From: Kordiimonadaceae bacterium
GTDB taxonomy: Bacteria; Pseudomonadota; Alphaproteobacteria; Sphingomonadales; Emcibacteraceae
Length of the DNA stretch: 13,714 nt
Reading direction: 5' to 3'
Assembly (NCBI GenBank): GCA_018699075.1
Contig: JABIPV010000042.1
Coordinates: forward strand, 1 to 13,714
Both the position numbers and the translations under genes were made by a program. Of this stretch, positions 1 through 8,179 are shown piece after piece (within the stretch, counting starts at the first letter, position 1; each line of letters opens with the position of its first letter). The notes beneath the pieces were generated by a model. It was not told where the DNA came from. It ran no database searches and saw nothing but the letters and a program-made list of their open reading frames with translations.

Positions 1-81
1 AACCCGACACTGACGATTATGGCTATGTCTATGCGCGCAAGCGATAATATTGCCGAGCGATTAAAAAATAACGAGTTCTAA
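1..81 (+). CDS. 3' end of an unidentified upstream gene (frame uncertain)
   Basis: Two frames are open from the window edge and both could be the tail of a real gene. Frame 1 ends in TAA at 79-81, leaving 2 bases before the next gene, and would end ...ASDNIAERLKNNEF. Frame 3 ends in TAA at 45-47 and would end ...DTDDYGYVYARKR. The first fits the tight spacing of the following operon; the second has a composition that looks at least as protein-like, and would leave a 36-base gap. The fragment is too short to assign a family in either frame. The gene probably belongs to the same plus-strand transcript as the ThuA gene. Confidence 0.4.
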   Translation, partial: NPTLTIMAMSMRASDNIAERLKNNEF

Positions 82-83
82 TA

Positions 84-1637
84 ATGAAAATATTACTCTC
101 AATTATGGCAATTTATTCATTGTCATTTAATGTTGTTATTGCAAATGAAAAAATAAATATATTGCTATTTTCTAAGGTTGCAGAAGGGGGTTTTGTTCAC
201 CAATCCATTCCTAAAGGGATAGATTTGATTAAAACTATTTCTGAATTTCAAGGGTGGGATATTGATGTGGCCTATGATTCAGATGCGTTCACAACATCTA
301 ATCTACAAAAATACGATGTAGTTATTTTTATGAATACCGCAGGGGATATTTTGGACCAAAATCAACAAAGTGCATTTAAAGGATACATAAATTCTGGTGG
401 CGGGTTTGTTGGCACTCACGCAGCAAGCACCACTGAATATAATTGGCCATGGTATGGGCAGTTAGTAGGTGCTTATTTCGACCGTCACCCGCCAGGGGTT
501 AATATGGCTAAAGTGACCATAGAAAATTATAACCATCCCGCCAACAAGTATATCTTAGAACCAGGAATGATGGATGGTGATGAATATGTTCTCGGAACTA
601 TCCCTGAAGAATGGTACGAATTTCAAACAAATCCGCGTGATGTAGAAGGCATGACTATTCTACTAAATGTGGATGAACGAACATATGAAGGCGCGCAAAT
701 GGGTCCAGATCATCCGATAGCGTGGGCCCATGAATTTGATGGTGGTCGTGCATTTTATACGACCCTTGGTCATGACGCTCCGGATAGTCACTTTGATCAT
801 CCTTTTATGGTTAGTCATTTGGTCAGTGGTATTGAATGGGCTGCGGGGGACCGTATGGTTGAGAACGGCTTAATCGTTGACCTCGACGCGGATAAAGGAT
901 TAACCCTTGAGGATAATGGCCGTGCTACTAAATGGAAAAATCAGATTTCAGATTTTATTGCTCAAGATTTTATCAGCCGTGATGAAGGCCGTGATGAGGC
1001 AGGCTCTGGACGTCCGACACTCAAGGAAAATGTTGGGGCGATTAATGGTCACAATAGTCTTGTTTTTGAAAAACAAGAACTGGTCAACATGGAAGAAGAT
1101 GCCTTTGATCATCTGACGACGGGAAGCGGTTATACATGGTTCGCACTTATTACAGCCTATACCCAATCTGATGGTTTAAAAGACGTGAATATGTTTATCG
1201 GCAACCTTAGAAATGGTGGAATGTATGATGGCATTTGGGGCGGTGTTGAAGATAACAATCGTTTTTGGCTGGGTACGCGTACGGGGGCAACTTTTGGTCG
1301 GTTTAATGGTAATAATCCAAAAGTTGATGGCCCAGTGCTTAAAGAAGGTCAATATTATATTGTTGCGGGCCGAATGGGCGCGGGAACGGATAAAGTAAAT
1401 ATTGATCTTTTTGTCGGTGACGAAACGATCATTAGATCTACGGAAGTTGCGGTAAATATCCATGGCAACGCCTCACGTATGGCCATTGGTCAGGAACGTG
1501 ATGCAATTGAACATCCGGGTGCTGAATCAATTGACGGCGAAATTGCCAGGGTACTTATTTATGATCGCCCTTTAACTGAGACTGAAATGAAGATCATGTT
1601 TAAATTGCTAAATGCCAAATATTTTGGTTTTAAATAG
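84..1637 (+). CDS. Secreted ThuA-domain protein with C-terminal concanavalin/LamG-like domain
   Basis: The 517-residue product starts with a Sec signal peptide (hydrophobic residues 3-18, likely cleavage after VIA at 20). Residues about 24-253 form a ThuA domain, a glutamine-amidotransferase-like fold tied to sugar metabolism. The turn GGGFVGTHAAS (105-115) and PIAWAHEFDGGRAFYTTLGH (211-230) are typical of it. Residues about 262-517 resemble a concanavalin-like/LamG domain: WKNQ near 284, RPTL near 310, a GSGYTWFALI strand near 347, and the closing IARVLIYDRPLTETE (487-501). Such domains often bind or cleave carbohydrate, so the protein may act on a periplasmic or extracellular glycan; the substrate is unknown. 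It heads an operon with two propeller genes, 9 bases before the first. No strong Shine-Dalgarno precedes the ATG (only CGAG at 72-75). ThuA is named from trehalose/sucrose utilisation, but nothing here specifies trehalose. Confidence 0.85.
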   Translation: MKILLSIMAIYSLSFNVVIANEKINILLFSKVAEGGFVHQSIPKGIDLIKTISEFQGWDIDVAYDSDAFTTSNLQKYDVVIFMNTAGDILDQNQQSAFKGYINSGGGFVGTHAASTTEYNWPWYGQLVGAYFDRHPPGVNMAKVTIENYNHPANKYILEPGMMDGDEYVLGTIPEEWYEFQTNPRDVEGMTILLNVDERTYEGAQMGPDHPIAWAHEFDGGRAFYTTLGHDAPDSHFDHPFMVSHLVSGIEWAAGDRMVENGLIVDLDADKGLTLEDNGRATKWKNQISDFIAQDFISRDEGRDEAGSGRPTLKENVGAINGHNSLVFEKQELVNMEEDAFDHLTTGSGYTWFALITAYTQSDGLKDVNMFIGNLRNGGMYDGIWGGVEDNNRFWLGTRTGATFGRFNGNNPKVDGPVLKEGQYYIVAGRMGAGTDKVNIDLFVGDETIIRSTEVAVNIHGNASRMAIGQERDAIEHPGAESIDGEIARVLIYDRPLTETEMKIMFKLLNAKYFGFK

Positions 1638-1646
1638 GAGTAATGA

Positions 1647-3089
1647 ATGGGCCGAATTATAAAATTTATATTTCTTGCTATCGGTTCATTTTTGATTTTA
1701 TGGCAATTCTTCCCCAGTGTCATATTGGCACCATACAACAGCATGACCCATTTTCCGGTAACGGCTAACGGGCAATATATTCTTGATGAAAATGATCCAG
1801 AATATATTGAAGGTTCAAGTGATATTAAATTTAAACATGTTGAAATTGATCCAGTATTTCATTCGGAAGGTGCATCGGTTGCGGATATTAATAAAGATGG
1901 CTTAAATGATATTGTTACGGGCCATTTTTGGTACGAAGCACCAAATTGGACCCGTCATGTCATTTGTGCCCCGCTAAAGAACAGTATCAATATCCCGAAA
2001 TTATCTGATCATATTCGAATATACTTTGCCGATGATGATGGCAGTGAAAATCCGCTTGAGTTTTTCTTGGGTAGTAAAAAGGATATTTGGTCAGAAGCAT
2101 ATCCTCTCGCATTTTTTAGTTTCCATGAAGATGTTAATAATGACGGTTGGGTGGATGTGATCGCCCTTGATATTACGACACGAGGTTTTTACTGGTTTGA
2201 AAATCCACAAAATGTCGAAGGTCCTTGGAAAGAGCATTTCGTACTCGACTTTACACGAAATGAATCACCTGTTTTTGGCGATGTGCTCGGAACGGGGACA
2301 AAGCAGGTCATAACGGGTGCTTCACCTTCAAGAAATGAAACAGGAAATCTTTTTGCTGTGGACTTTCCTCTTGATGGTAGTTTTAAAATACATCCTATAG
2401 GTGCTGAGGTTGAAGGCCGTAATAATGGGGCTTCGCTACTTAGTCACGGACTTGGTTTTGGTGATGTGAATAGTGATGGTTTGCAGGATATTATATATGG
2501 CTCCGGTGACGGTTTTATTAATAAAGACGGCGTTGAAGAAGACGTTCAACAAATGTACCCAGAAGGTGGCTGGTTTGAACAACAAATTTCACAGACAGGT
2601 GAGCGATCATGGAAATGGCATCTAATTGACCCCTTCGTTGCCATGGCCCAAATACAAGTAGTTGACGTTAACGAAGACGGTAAAAATGATTTAATCAGTG
2701 GCGCAGCCCATGATGTGGGACTATTTTGGTTTGAACAAGGGGATAATGTTGATCAATGGATTCCTCATGTGATAGACGATAGCTATACGCAAATCCATGC
2801 TACAGAAATGGCAGATATTGATGGTGACGGGGAACTGGATATTGTTGCGGGTAAAACGCCGCTGGCTCATTTTGGTCTTAAAGATATTGATGAGTACGGA
2901 ACGCCTTATATTTATTGGTACAAGAAAATTAAAAATGAAAATGGTGATGTTCGATTTGAACGCCATTTCGTAAGTGATAATGCAGGCGTTGGTCGGCAAT
3001 TTACAGTGCATGATATTGATAAAGATGGTTTGTTGGATATTGCGGTAGGTTCCCGCGAAGGTATCCATCTTTATCTACAGCAAAAATAA
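1647..3089 (+). CDS. FG-GAP/VCBS repeat seven-bladed beta-propeller, exported (paralogue 1)
   Basis: The 480-residue protein has an N-terminal hydrophobic segment (about 5-28) with no lipobox cysteine, so it is a signal anchor or a cleaved signal, with the rest outside the cytoplasm. I count seven propeller repeats. Six carry DxNxDGxxD-type calcium loops starting at D80, D162, D273, D340, D390 and D456. Blade 3, near 212 (DVLGTGTKQ), has lost the loop acidic residues. Strands of the type LFWFEQ and FYWFENP follow the loops. FG-GAP/VCBS propellers bind ligands or partners and some relatives are enzymes; no catalytic motif is recognisable. The start is set by AGGAG at 1636-1640, 6 bases before ATG 1647; the ATG at 1643 is in another frame. 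It lies 9 bases after the ThuA gene and 12 before its paralogue, which it resembles along its whole length. A roughly 12-residue insertion at about 127-144 is the main difference. Confidence 0.85.
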   Translation: MGRIIKFIFLAIGSFLILWQFFPSVILAPYNSMTHFPVTANGQYILDENDPEYIEGSSDIKFKHVEIDPVFHSEGASVADINKDGLNDIVTGHFWYEAPNWTRHVICAPLKNSINIPKLSDHIRIYFADDDGSENPLEFFLGSKKDIWSEAYPLAFFSFHEDVNNDGWVDVIALDITTRGFYWFENPQNVEGPWKEHFVLDFTRNESPVFGDVLGTGTKQVITGASPSRNETGNLFAVDFPLDGSFKIHPIGAEVEGRNNGASLLSHGLGFGDVNSDGLQDIIYGSGDGFINKDGVEEDVQQMYPEGGWFEQQISQTGERSWKWHLIDPFVAMAQIQVVDVNEDGKNDLISGAAHDVGLFWFEQGDNVDQWIPHVIDDSYTQIHATEMADIDGDGELDIVAGKTPLAHFGLKDIDEYGTPYIYWYKKIKNENGDVRFERHFVSDNAGVGRQFTVHDIDKDGLLDIAVGSREGIHLYLQQK

Positions 3090-3101
3090 ACAGGAAAAAA
3101 A

Positions 3102-4508
3102 ATGAAAAAAGTGATTAAGATTATAGCGGTAGTTTTTGTTATGTTTTTATTGGTGTTTGAATTTGCCTCACCTCTTATCCTCGCCCCGACAGCGGGATTT
3201 TTTATTGATCCCTCATCGTCCACATCGGGTCAATATATCATCGACGCCAACGACAATGAATATATTGAAAGCAGTACTAATATCAGTTTTCAGCGTATTG
3301 AACTTGATGGCGCATATCACACAGAAGGCGCGTCTGTTGCAGATATTAACAATGATGGCCTCATGGATATTGCCACCGGTCATTATTGGTACGAGGCTCC
3401 CTCTTGGACACGTCATACTATTCGTGCCCCTTTGCAAGATGCTGTGGGCATCCCAAAATTATCAGATTATGTGAAAATTTATATTGAAAGTGGTGGTGAG
3501 AAGGATATCTGGTCTAAAGCTTACCCATTAGCATTTTTCAGTTTCCATGATGATGTCAATAAAGACGGATGGGTTGACGTGATTGCCGTTGACATTACCA
3601 GTGCCGGTATTTGGTGGTTGGAAAACCCGCAAGGTGCGCAAGGCGAATGGCCGCAACATAAAATTATGGATTTTAGCCGTAATGAAAGCCCAATATTTGC
3701 TGATCTGTTAGGGACGGGTAAACCACAAGTAATTACGGGTGCTGCTGAAAGTGCTGATGCTTCTGGCAAGCTTTATGCCATTGAATTTCCTGAAAGTGGA
3801 GGCTTTAATATTCATACAATTGAAGCAGATAATGAAGGGCGTAATACAGGCGCGACACTGCCAACTCATGGACTTGGCATGGGAGATATTAATGGCGATG
3901 GCTTACAAGATATCGTTTTTGGCTCCGGTGAAGGGTTCTTAGATAAAGATGGTAATCCTGCTGAGCGACAATCTTATGATGAAGGCGGATGGTACGAACA
4001 ACAAATATCAGCACAAGGCGTTCTTTCTTGGAAATGGCATATAATTGACCCCATGGTCTCACTCTCACAAATTCAAGTGATTGATGTAAATGGAGATGGC
4101 AAGGACGATTTAATTAGCGGTATGGGCCACGGAAGAGGACTTTTCTGGTGGGAACAAATGGGTAATGATCAATGGAAAGCTCATCTGATAGACGATACAT
4201 ACACCCAACCCCATGCCACAGAAATGGCGGATATTGACGGCGATGGTGTCGGCGATATTATTACCGGGAAAACGCCACTTGCCCATATGGGACTTAAAGA
4301 CCCCGATGAATATGGTACGCCTTATTTATATTGGTATAAAATCGTTAAATCAGAAAACGGAGAACCGCGCTTTGAACGCCATTTGGTTGATGATAATGTT
4401 GGTGTAGGGCGTCAGGTTTCAGTTGTCGATATTAATAATGACGGGCTACTGGATATAGCATCCGGCACCCGCCACGGCGTTCATATCTTTTTGCAAGAAC
4501 GTGAATGA
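3102..4508 (+). CDS. FG-GAP/VCBS repeat seven-bladed beta-propeller, exported (paralogue 2)
   Basis: The 468-residue protein is a full-length paralogue of the gene just upstream, clearly above half identical by eye, so the two arose by tandem duplication. The N-terminal membrane or signal segment spans about 3-28 and has no lipobox. Calcium-type loops start at D81, D151, D262, D328, D377 and D443. Blade 3 again has the degenerate loop (DLLGTGKPQ, near 201), so this loss predates the duplication. Shared blocks outside the loops include SFHDDVN, NESPIF, EGGWYEQQIS, SWKWH and GLKDPDEYGTPY; such strict conservation suggests a specific binding surface rather than a generic scaffold. AGGA at 3092-3095 precedes the ATG by 6 bases. 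It is the last gene of the operon. Its TGA directly abuts the stop codon of the convergent phosphatase gene, leaving no intergenic terminator. Function is unknown. Confidence 0.85.
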   Translation: MKKVIKIIAVVFVMFLLVFEFASPLILAPTAGFFIDPSSSTSGQYIIDANDNEYIESSTNISFQRIELDGAYHTEGASVADINNDGLMDIATGHYWYEAPSWTRHTIRAPLQDAVGIPKLSDYVKIYIESGGEKDIWSKAYPLAFFSFHDDVNKDGWVDVIAVDITSAGIWWLENPQGAQGEWPQHKIMDFSRNESPIFADLLGTGKPQVITGAAESADASGKLYAIEFPESGGFNIHTIEADNEGRNTGATLPTHGLGMGDINGDGLQDIVFGSGEGFLDKDGNPAERQSYDEGGWYEQQISAQGVLSWKWHIIDPMVSLSQIQVIDVNGDGKDDLISGMGHGRGLFWWEQMGNDQWKAHLIDDTYTQPHATEMADIDGDGVGDIITGKTPLAHMGLKDPDEYGTPYLYWYKIVKSENGEPRFERHLVDDNVGVGRQVSVVDINNDGLLDIASGTRHGVHIFLQERE

Positions 4509-6173
4509 TTAAACTTTAATATCTTCCAGTTCTACTTTACCGTCTGCAACATCACCTGCTTTATATCTAAGTGATTTTTTGTGACTTACGGTGAAGTTTT
4601 TACTTTCAATATCTGAAACCACATACCAGTCGGCTATGGAGGCTTCCTGCGTAATTGTCACCGTCATATAGCCGCGACCATAAGTACTGGTATAGGCCAT
4701 ATGATCATTTAGCTCGAGATACTTTTCCATAATCTCATCGGCATGTGGATTGTTGTCTCCTGCGCCAGGTGAGGTAATGCCTTGTACCGCAAATTCTGCG
4801 CCGTAATGTTTACCGCCGGTTTCATGACAAAGTGAATGAGCCCATCCACAGTGAGTGTCGCCTGCAACGACGATGGGATTAACGGCATGTTCTTCAAGCA
4901 TATCTAAAACTCTTTTACGGGCGGGTTGGTAGCCGTCCCATGCATCGGCATTATATCTAAACCCAAGGTCCAGGTGTGCTTTCCAGCTTTCTTTTTGCGC
5001 ATCTGAGCCCGCTGCTTTTTCTTCGTCCGTTAATAACGGATAAACGGGCGGTGATTTTTGACAGCTCATGATGATTTGCTGTCCCAGTATTTGCCAAGGA
5101 ACGCCAGACTTTTTGGACGTTTTTAAAGTATTTCGCAGCCAACGTTCTTGAGGAGCCCCCAGCATTGAGCGTTCTTCGGTCTCTAAACGTTTATGAAATC
5201 CTTCATTATCACCGTCTATTACATCTTCGCCATAAGTAAGTCCGCGTTCGCGGCCGATTAGCCGGGTGTCTAACATCGCCAGTGTGACAAGATCGCCAAA
5301 ATCAAATGATCGATAACTGACGAACAATTGTTCTTCACGCATTGGCATCCATTCGAAATAGGCTTGATTTGCCGCCGCGCGGCGTTTGTGCCAATCTCCT
5401 TCGCCTGGATTATGATTTTCAGCACCTTCAAAATAAGTGTTATTGGCAAATTCATGATCATCCCATGCACAGATAAAGGGAAAACGTCTGTGGATTTCCT
5501 GAAGATCAGGGTCCGTTCTATATTGCGCATAACGACGGCGGTAATCTGAAATGGTTACAATTTCATGTGGCGGATCTACCAAGCGACCCATCTTTTCAGC
5601 ATTTTCTGACTGGTAGCGGCCTTGTTGATAATCATAGATATAATCGCCAAGATGAAGAACTGCATCAAATTCTCCGTTATCACATACGGCTTTATAGGCA
5701 TTGAAATATCCAAATGGGTAATTTGAACAAGAAACAACAGCAAGGCGAACTTCATCCATACCCTGAGCACGCAATGTGCGTGTTTCTCCAATCGGCGAGA
5801 TTTGGTCACCAACTTTAAATCGGAAATAGTATTTTTGCCCGGCTTTTAGGCCTGCGGCATCGGCTTTCGCAGTATAATCGTTGCCTTGTCCTGTGTGAAT
5901 ATGCCCATTGGAAACAATATCATTAAAGTTTTTATCGGTTGCAACATCCCAATTGACATGAAGAAGACCGTTGTGATTAATATTATCAGGTGTAATTCGC
6001 GTCCAGATAATAACCCGGTCTTGAAGAGGATCACCACTGGCAACACCGTGATGATAACCTACTTGGGTCGCTTCTTGGCTACTTGCAACACTGCTTACTG
6101 CAAGTGTGGCTGCGGCACCAGCTGGCACAGATTTTAAAAATTTACGTCGGTTTACATGATTTGTCTTTTTCAT
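4509..6173 (-). CDS. PhoD-like alkaline phosphatase/phosphodiesterase, Tat-exported
   Basis: The 554-residue protein matches the PhoD family of periplasmic metallophosphatases, which release phosphate from mono- or diesters using iron and calcium. A Tat signal is visible: NRRKFLKS at 8-15, an alanine-rich h-region to about 30, then ASS. Residues about 38-135 are the N-terminal Fn3-like PhoD domain (GVASGDP at 43-49, VIIWTR at 54-59). The metallophosphatase core carries VVSCSNYPFGYFNAY (146-160, with C149 the likely iron ligand), HLGDYIYDY (174-182), AWDDHEFANN (236-245) and GDTHCGWAH (438-446). All blocks look intact. AGGAGG (plus-strand CCTCCT at 6182-6187) lies 8 bases before the ATG. It sits 72 bases downstream of the acyl-CoA dehydrogenase gene on the same strand and may be read through from it, or use its own weak promoter. 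The natural substrate cannot be read from the sequence. Confidence 0.92.
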   Translation of the reverse strand: MKKTNHVNRRKFLKSVPAGAAATLAVSSVASSQEATQVGYHHGVASGDPLQDRVIIWTRITPDNINHNGLLHVNWDVATDKNFNDIVSNGHIHTGQGNDYTAKADAAGLKAGQKYYFRFKVGDQISPIGETRTLRAQGMDEVRLAVVSCSNYPFGYFNAYKAVCDNGEFDAVLHLGDYIYDYQQGRYQSENAEKMGRLVDPPHEIVTISDYRRRYAQYRTDPDLQEIHRRFPFICAWDDHEFANNTYFEGAENHNPGEGDWHKRRAAANQAYFEWMPMREEQLFVSYRSFDFGDLVTLAMLDTRLIGRERGLTYGEDVIDGDNEGFHKRLETEERSMLGAPQERWLRNTLKTSKKSGVPWQILGQQIIMSCQKSPPVYPLLTDEEKAAGSDAQKESWKAHLDLGFRYNADAWDGYQPARKRVLDMLEEHAVNPIVVAGDTHCGWAHSLCHETGGKHYGAEFAVQGITSPGAGDNNPHADEIMEKYLELNDHMAYTSTYGRGYMTVTITQEASIADWYVVSDIESKNFTVSHKKSLRYKAGDVADGKVELEDIKV

Positions 6174-6245
6174 AGCATTTCCCTCCTAATTTATGAATTA
6201 TAATAGACAGTGAAACGGACGCGTTGCAAGGCTTCTTTTAACGGG
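6174..6245 (-). promoter_or_regulatory. Leader of the PhoD-like gene with a -10-like box
   Basis: On the minus strand a perfect TATAAT lies at 6202-6197, between the dehydrogenase stop and the strong AGGAGG ribosome site at 6187-6182. The nearest -35-like hexamer, TTGCAA at 6229-6224, is 21 bases upstream, which is too far for a normal sigma-70 promoter. I see no rho-independent terminator after the dehydrogenase. The phosphatase could therefore be co-transcribed with the dehydrogenase, with a weak or activator-dependent internal start. Confidence 0.3.
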
Positions 6246-8036
6246 TTAACTCATATTTTCTGCATTAATGGCAAAGAAAAGCTCATCACCGGACGTAATT
6301 GCAGATTTCAAGGAAAGCACTGTAGGTACAATCTGCTCTGCATAAAAGCGAGCGGTTATGATTTTACTCTGTAAAAAACCTTTGTCAGGGTCACCACCCT
6401 CTAATCTTGTTTTTGCAGCGTGGGCGCCTTTTGCCATTAAATAACAACAAATAGCTGTACTTAATAATCTCAAAAACGGGACGGAGCCAGCAAGTGAATT
6501 GCTCATATTTTCTTTATATTGTTGGGCAAGCCAAAGGGCGCATTCTTTTGAGTGTTCTGTAGCTTTAATAAGGTTTTTACGGATGATATTAAATTCATCA
6601 CTTTTGGGTAAAATTTCAGCAAAATCTATCATTTCAGCCATTAAGCTTTGCCAGTGTTTTCCGTTATTCATAGCGAGTTTTCGCCCGACCAGGTCCATGG
6701 CTTGTATGCCGTTGGTGCCTTCGTATATGGGGTTAATGCGTGCGTCACGTACTATTTGAGCGATACCTGTTTCTTCCATATAACCCATGCCACCGAACAC
6801 TTGCATGGCAAGGGAAGCATTTTCGAAACCAAGGTCGGTACCATATGCTTTGGAAAGAGGGGTTAGTAAATCGGCAAGCCCTTTGTATTTTTCTGCCGTA
6901 TCTGCATCAGGATGACATCTGCCTAGGTCAATCGCTTTCGCATTCAGATAAGTTAAGGCCCTTGCACCTTCTGTGCTGGCTTTAATGGTCATCAGCATGC
7001 GGCGAACATCAGGATGTTCAATAATGGGTGCTTTCTTATTGCCGGTTTTAACAGACTTTCCCTGAACGCGTTCTTTGGCATAATCCAGTGCCATTTGGTA
7101 CGCCCGCTCTGAACATCCAATTCCCTGAACCCCAATGCTAAGGCGGGCATTATTCATCATGGTGAACATTGCGCTCATGCCTTTATTTTCTTCACCGAGT
7201 AAATAACCGACACAGTCTTCTTTTTCACCGTAGGCCATCACACAAGTTGGGCTCGCCATAATGCCCATTTTATGTTCAAGCGATACGGGATAAGCGCCAT
7301 TTCTTTTTCCTAAACTGCTATCATCATTAATTAAATATTTCGGTATAATGAAAAGGCTAATACCGCGTGTGCCTTCAGGTGCGTCAGGAAGTCGTGCTAA
7401 GACCATATGAATAATGTTTTCGGTCATATCATGATCACCGTAAGTGATGAATATCTTCTGACCTTTTAGATGATAGCTACCGTCAGGTTGTTTGCTGGCT
7501 TTTGTGACCAGTGCTCCTACGTCTGAACCTGCCTGAGGTTCGGTTAAGTTCATGGTTCCCGTCCATTCGCCGGAAATTAATTTTTCAAGGTATGTTGATC
7601 GTTGTTCATCGGTCCCATGTGCTTCCAATGCCTCGATGGCGCTGCCAGATAATATGGGGCATAGGCTAAAAGCCATATTGGCGCTATCAATCATTTCCAT
7701 TACGGCAATACCTAGAGTTTGTGGTAATCCTTGTCCGCCAAATTCTGGGTTGCCACATATGCTATTCCAACCATTTTCCGAATAGCTTTTATAGGCTTCT
7801 TTAAAGCCGCTTGCGGTAGTGACGCTATCTCCATTTAAGTTCGCAGCTTCTTTATCTCCGGAAAAATTAGTTGGTGAAATAACTTCATTTGCAAATTTTG
7901 CTGCTTCTGTCAGAACCGCATCTATAATATCGTCTGTTGCATCTTGATATAATTCAAGCTTAGTGACATCTGAAATTCCGATAACATCAGATAATGTAAA
8001 TTTCATTTCTTTAACCGGGGCGATATATTCGGGCAT
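6246..8036 (-). CDS. Acyl-CoA dehydrogenase, DmdC-type (596 aa, long C-terminal extension)
   Basis: This cytoplasmic FAD enzyme oxidises an acyl-CoA to the trans-2-enoyl-CoA. Its length and order of domains match the roughly 600-residue DmdC subgroup (3-methylmercaptopropionyl-CoA dehydrogenase), not the roughly 380-residue classical enzymes. Visible blocks are the N-terminal helical domain (about 35-155), the FAD/substrate strand motif LTEPQAGSD (164-172), LEHKMGIMASPT (253-264), the C-terminal helical domain with QVFGGMGYMEE (412-422), and IYEGTNGIQ (437-445). In that last motif E439 occupies the place of the catalytic glutamate of DmdC-like enzymes. Residues about 455-596 form the additional C-terminal domain. 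It is divergent from a DmdB-like ligase across 143 bases, which would supply its substrate. Relatives of DmdC also act on ordinary fatty acyl-CoAs, so the substrate is open. The ribosome site is weak (GAAAG, 8-12 bases before the ATG). Confidence 0.93.
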   Translation of the reverse strand: MPEYIAPVKEMKFTLSDVIGISDVTKLELYQDATDDIIDAVLTEAAKFANEVISPTNFSGDKEAANLNGDSVTTASGFKEAYKSYSENGWNSICGNPEFGGQGLPQTLGIAVMEMIDSANMAFSLCPILSGSAIEALEAHGTDEQRSTYLEKLISGEWTGTMNLTEPQAGSDVGALVTKASKQPDGSYHLKGQKIFITYGDHDMTENIIHMVLARLPDAPEGTRGISLFIIPKYLINDDSSLGKRNGAYPVSLEHKMGIMASPTCVMAYGEKEDCVGYLLGEENKGMSAMFTMMNNARLSIGVQGIGCSERAYQMALDYAKERVQGKSVKTGNKKAPIIEHPDVRRMLMTIKASTEGARALTYLNAKAIDLGRCHPDADTAEKYKGLADLLTPLSKAYGTDLGFENASLAMQVFGGMGYMEETGIAQIVRDARINPIYEGTNGIQAMDLVGRKLAMNNGKHWQSLMAEMIDFAEILPKSDEFNIIRKNLIKATEHSKECALWLAQQYKENMSNSLAGSVPFLRLLSTAICCYLMAKGAHAAKTRLEGGDPDKGFLQSKIITARFYAEQIVPTVLSLKSAITSGDELFFAINAENMS

Positions 8037-8179
8037 GAGTATTCTTTCAATTTTTTATTTACATAGTTTTTCGAATTTATGGCTTTGCGTCAAGTGCTAT
8101 TATAATTCAAAAATTTGACCATAAATTAAATTGCACTTAGGGTGTTACAGAAATAACAAATCTTAATAGGGAGAGTTAT
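8037..8179. promoter_or_regulatory. Divergent promoter region between acyl-CoA dehydrogenase and ligase genes
   Basis: These 143 AT-rich bases hold the start signals of both genes. The self-complementary ATTATAAT at 8099-8106 presents a TATAAT on both strands (8101-8106 plus, 8104-8099 minus). No well-spaced TTGACA partner is obvious on either strand, which would fit activator-dependent or overlapping promoters. The ligase ribosome site is AGGGAGAG at 8168-8175, about 5 bases before its ATG. Downstream of the shared box lies a short inverted repeat, TCAAA-AA-TTTGA, at 8107-8118. Confidence 0.5.
8092..8138. promoter_or_regulatory. Possible paired operator half-sites flanking the shared -10 box
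   Basis: AAGTGC (8092-8097) and its inverted copy GCACTT (8133-8138) are centred 41 bases apart, close to four helical turns, with the palindromic -10 region between them. A repressor or activator binding both could control both divergent genes. Six-base arms can occur by chance, so this is only a candidate. Confidence 0.2.

Noticed and set aside
84..1637. Assigning the ThuA protein to trehalose utilisation
   Set aside because: The family name comes from one system; there is no ThuB partner or sugar transporter in the window, and this protein is exported.
1643..1645. ATG at 1643 as the start of the first propeller gene
   Set aside because: It is in a different frame from the propeller, and only 3 bases separate it from the AGGAG; the ATG at 1647 is in frame and better spaced.
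2721..3068. 115-codon open frame on the minus strand
   Set aside because: It is antisense to the C-terminal blades of the first propeller, and its composition mirrors the repeated GAT-ATT-type codons of that gene.
4508..4520. ATTAAA-C-TTTAAT hairpin at the convergent junction as a terminator
   Set aside because: The stem has only six A/T pairs, a one-base loop and no T-tract, which is too weak for rho-independent termination.
6193..6210. PHO-box-like CTGTC...TTCAT upstream of the PhoD-like gene
   Set aside because: The half-sites match only in part (about 5/7 and 4/7), and the TATAAT lies inside the supposed box, whereas a PhoB site should sit upstream of the -10.
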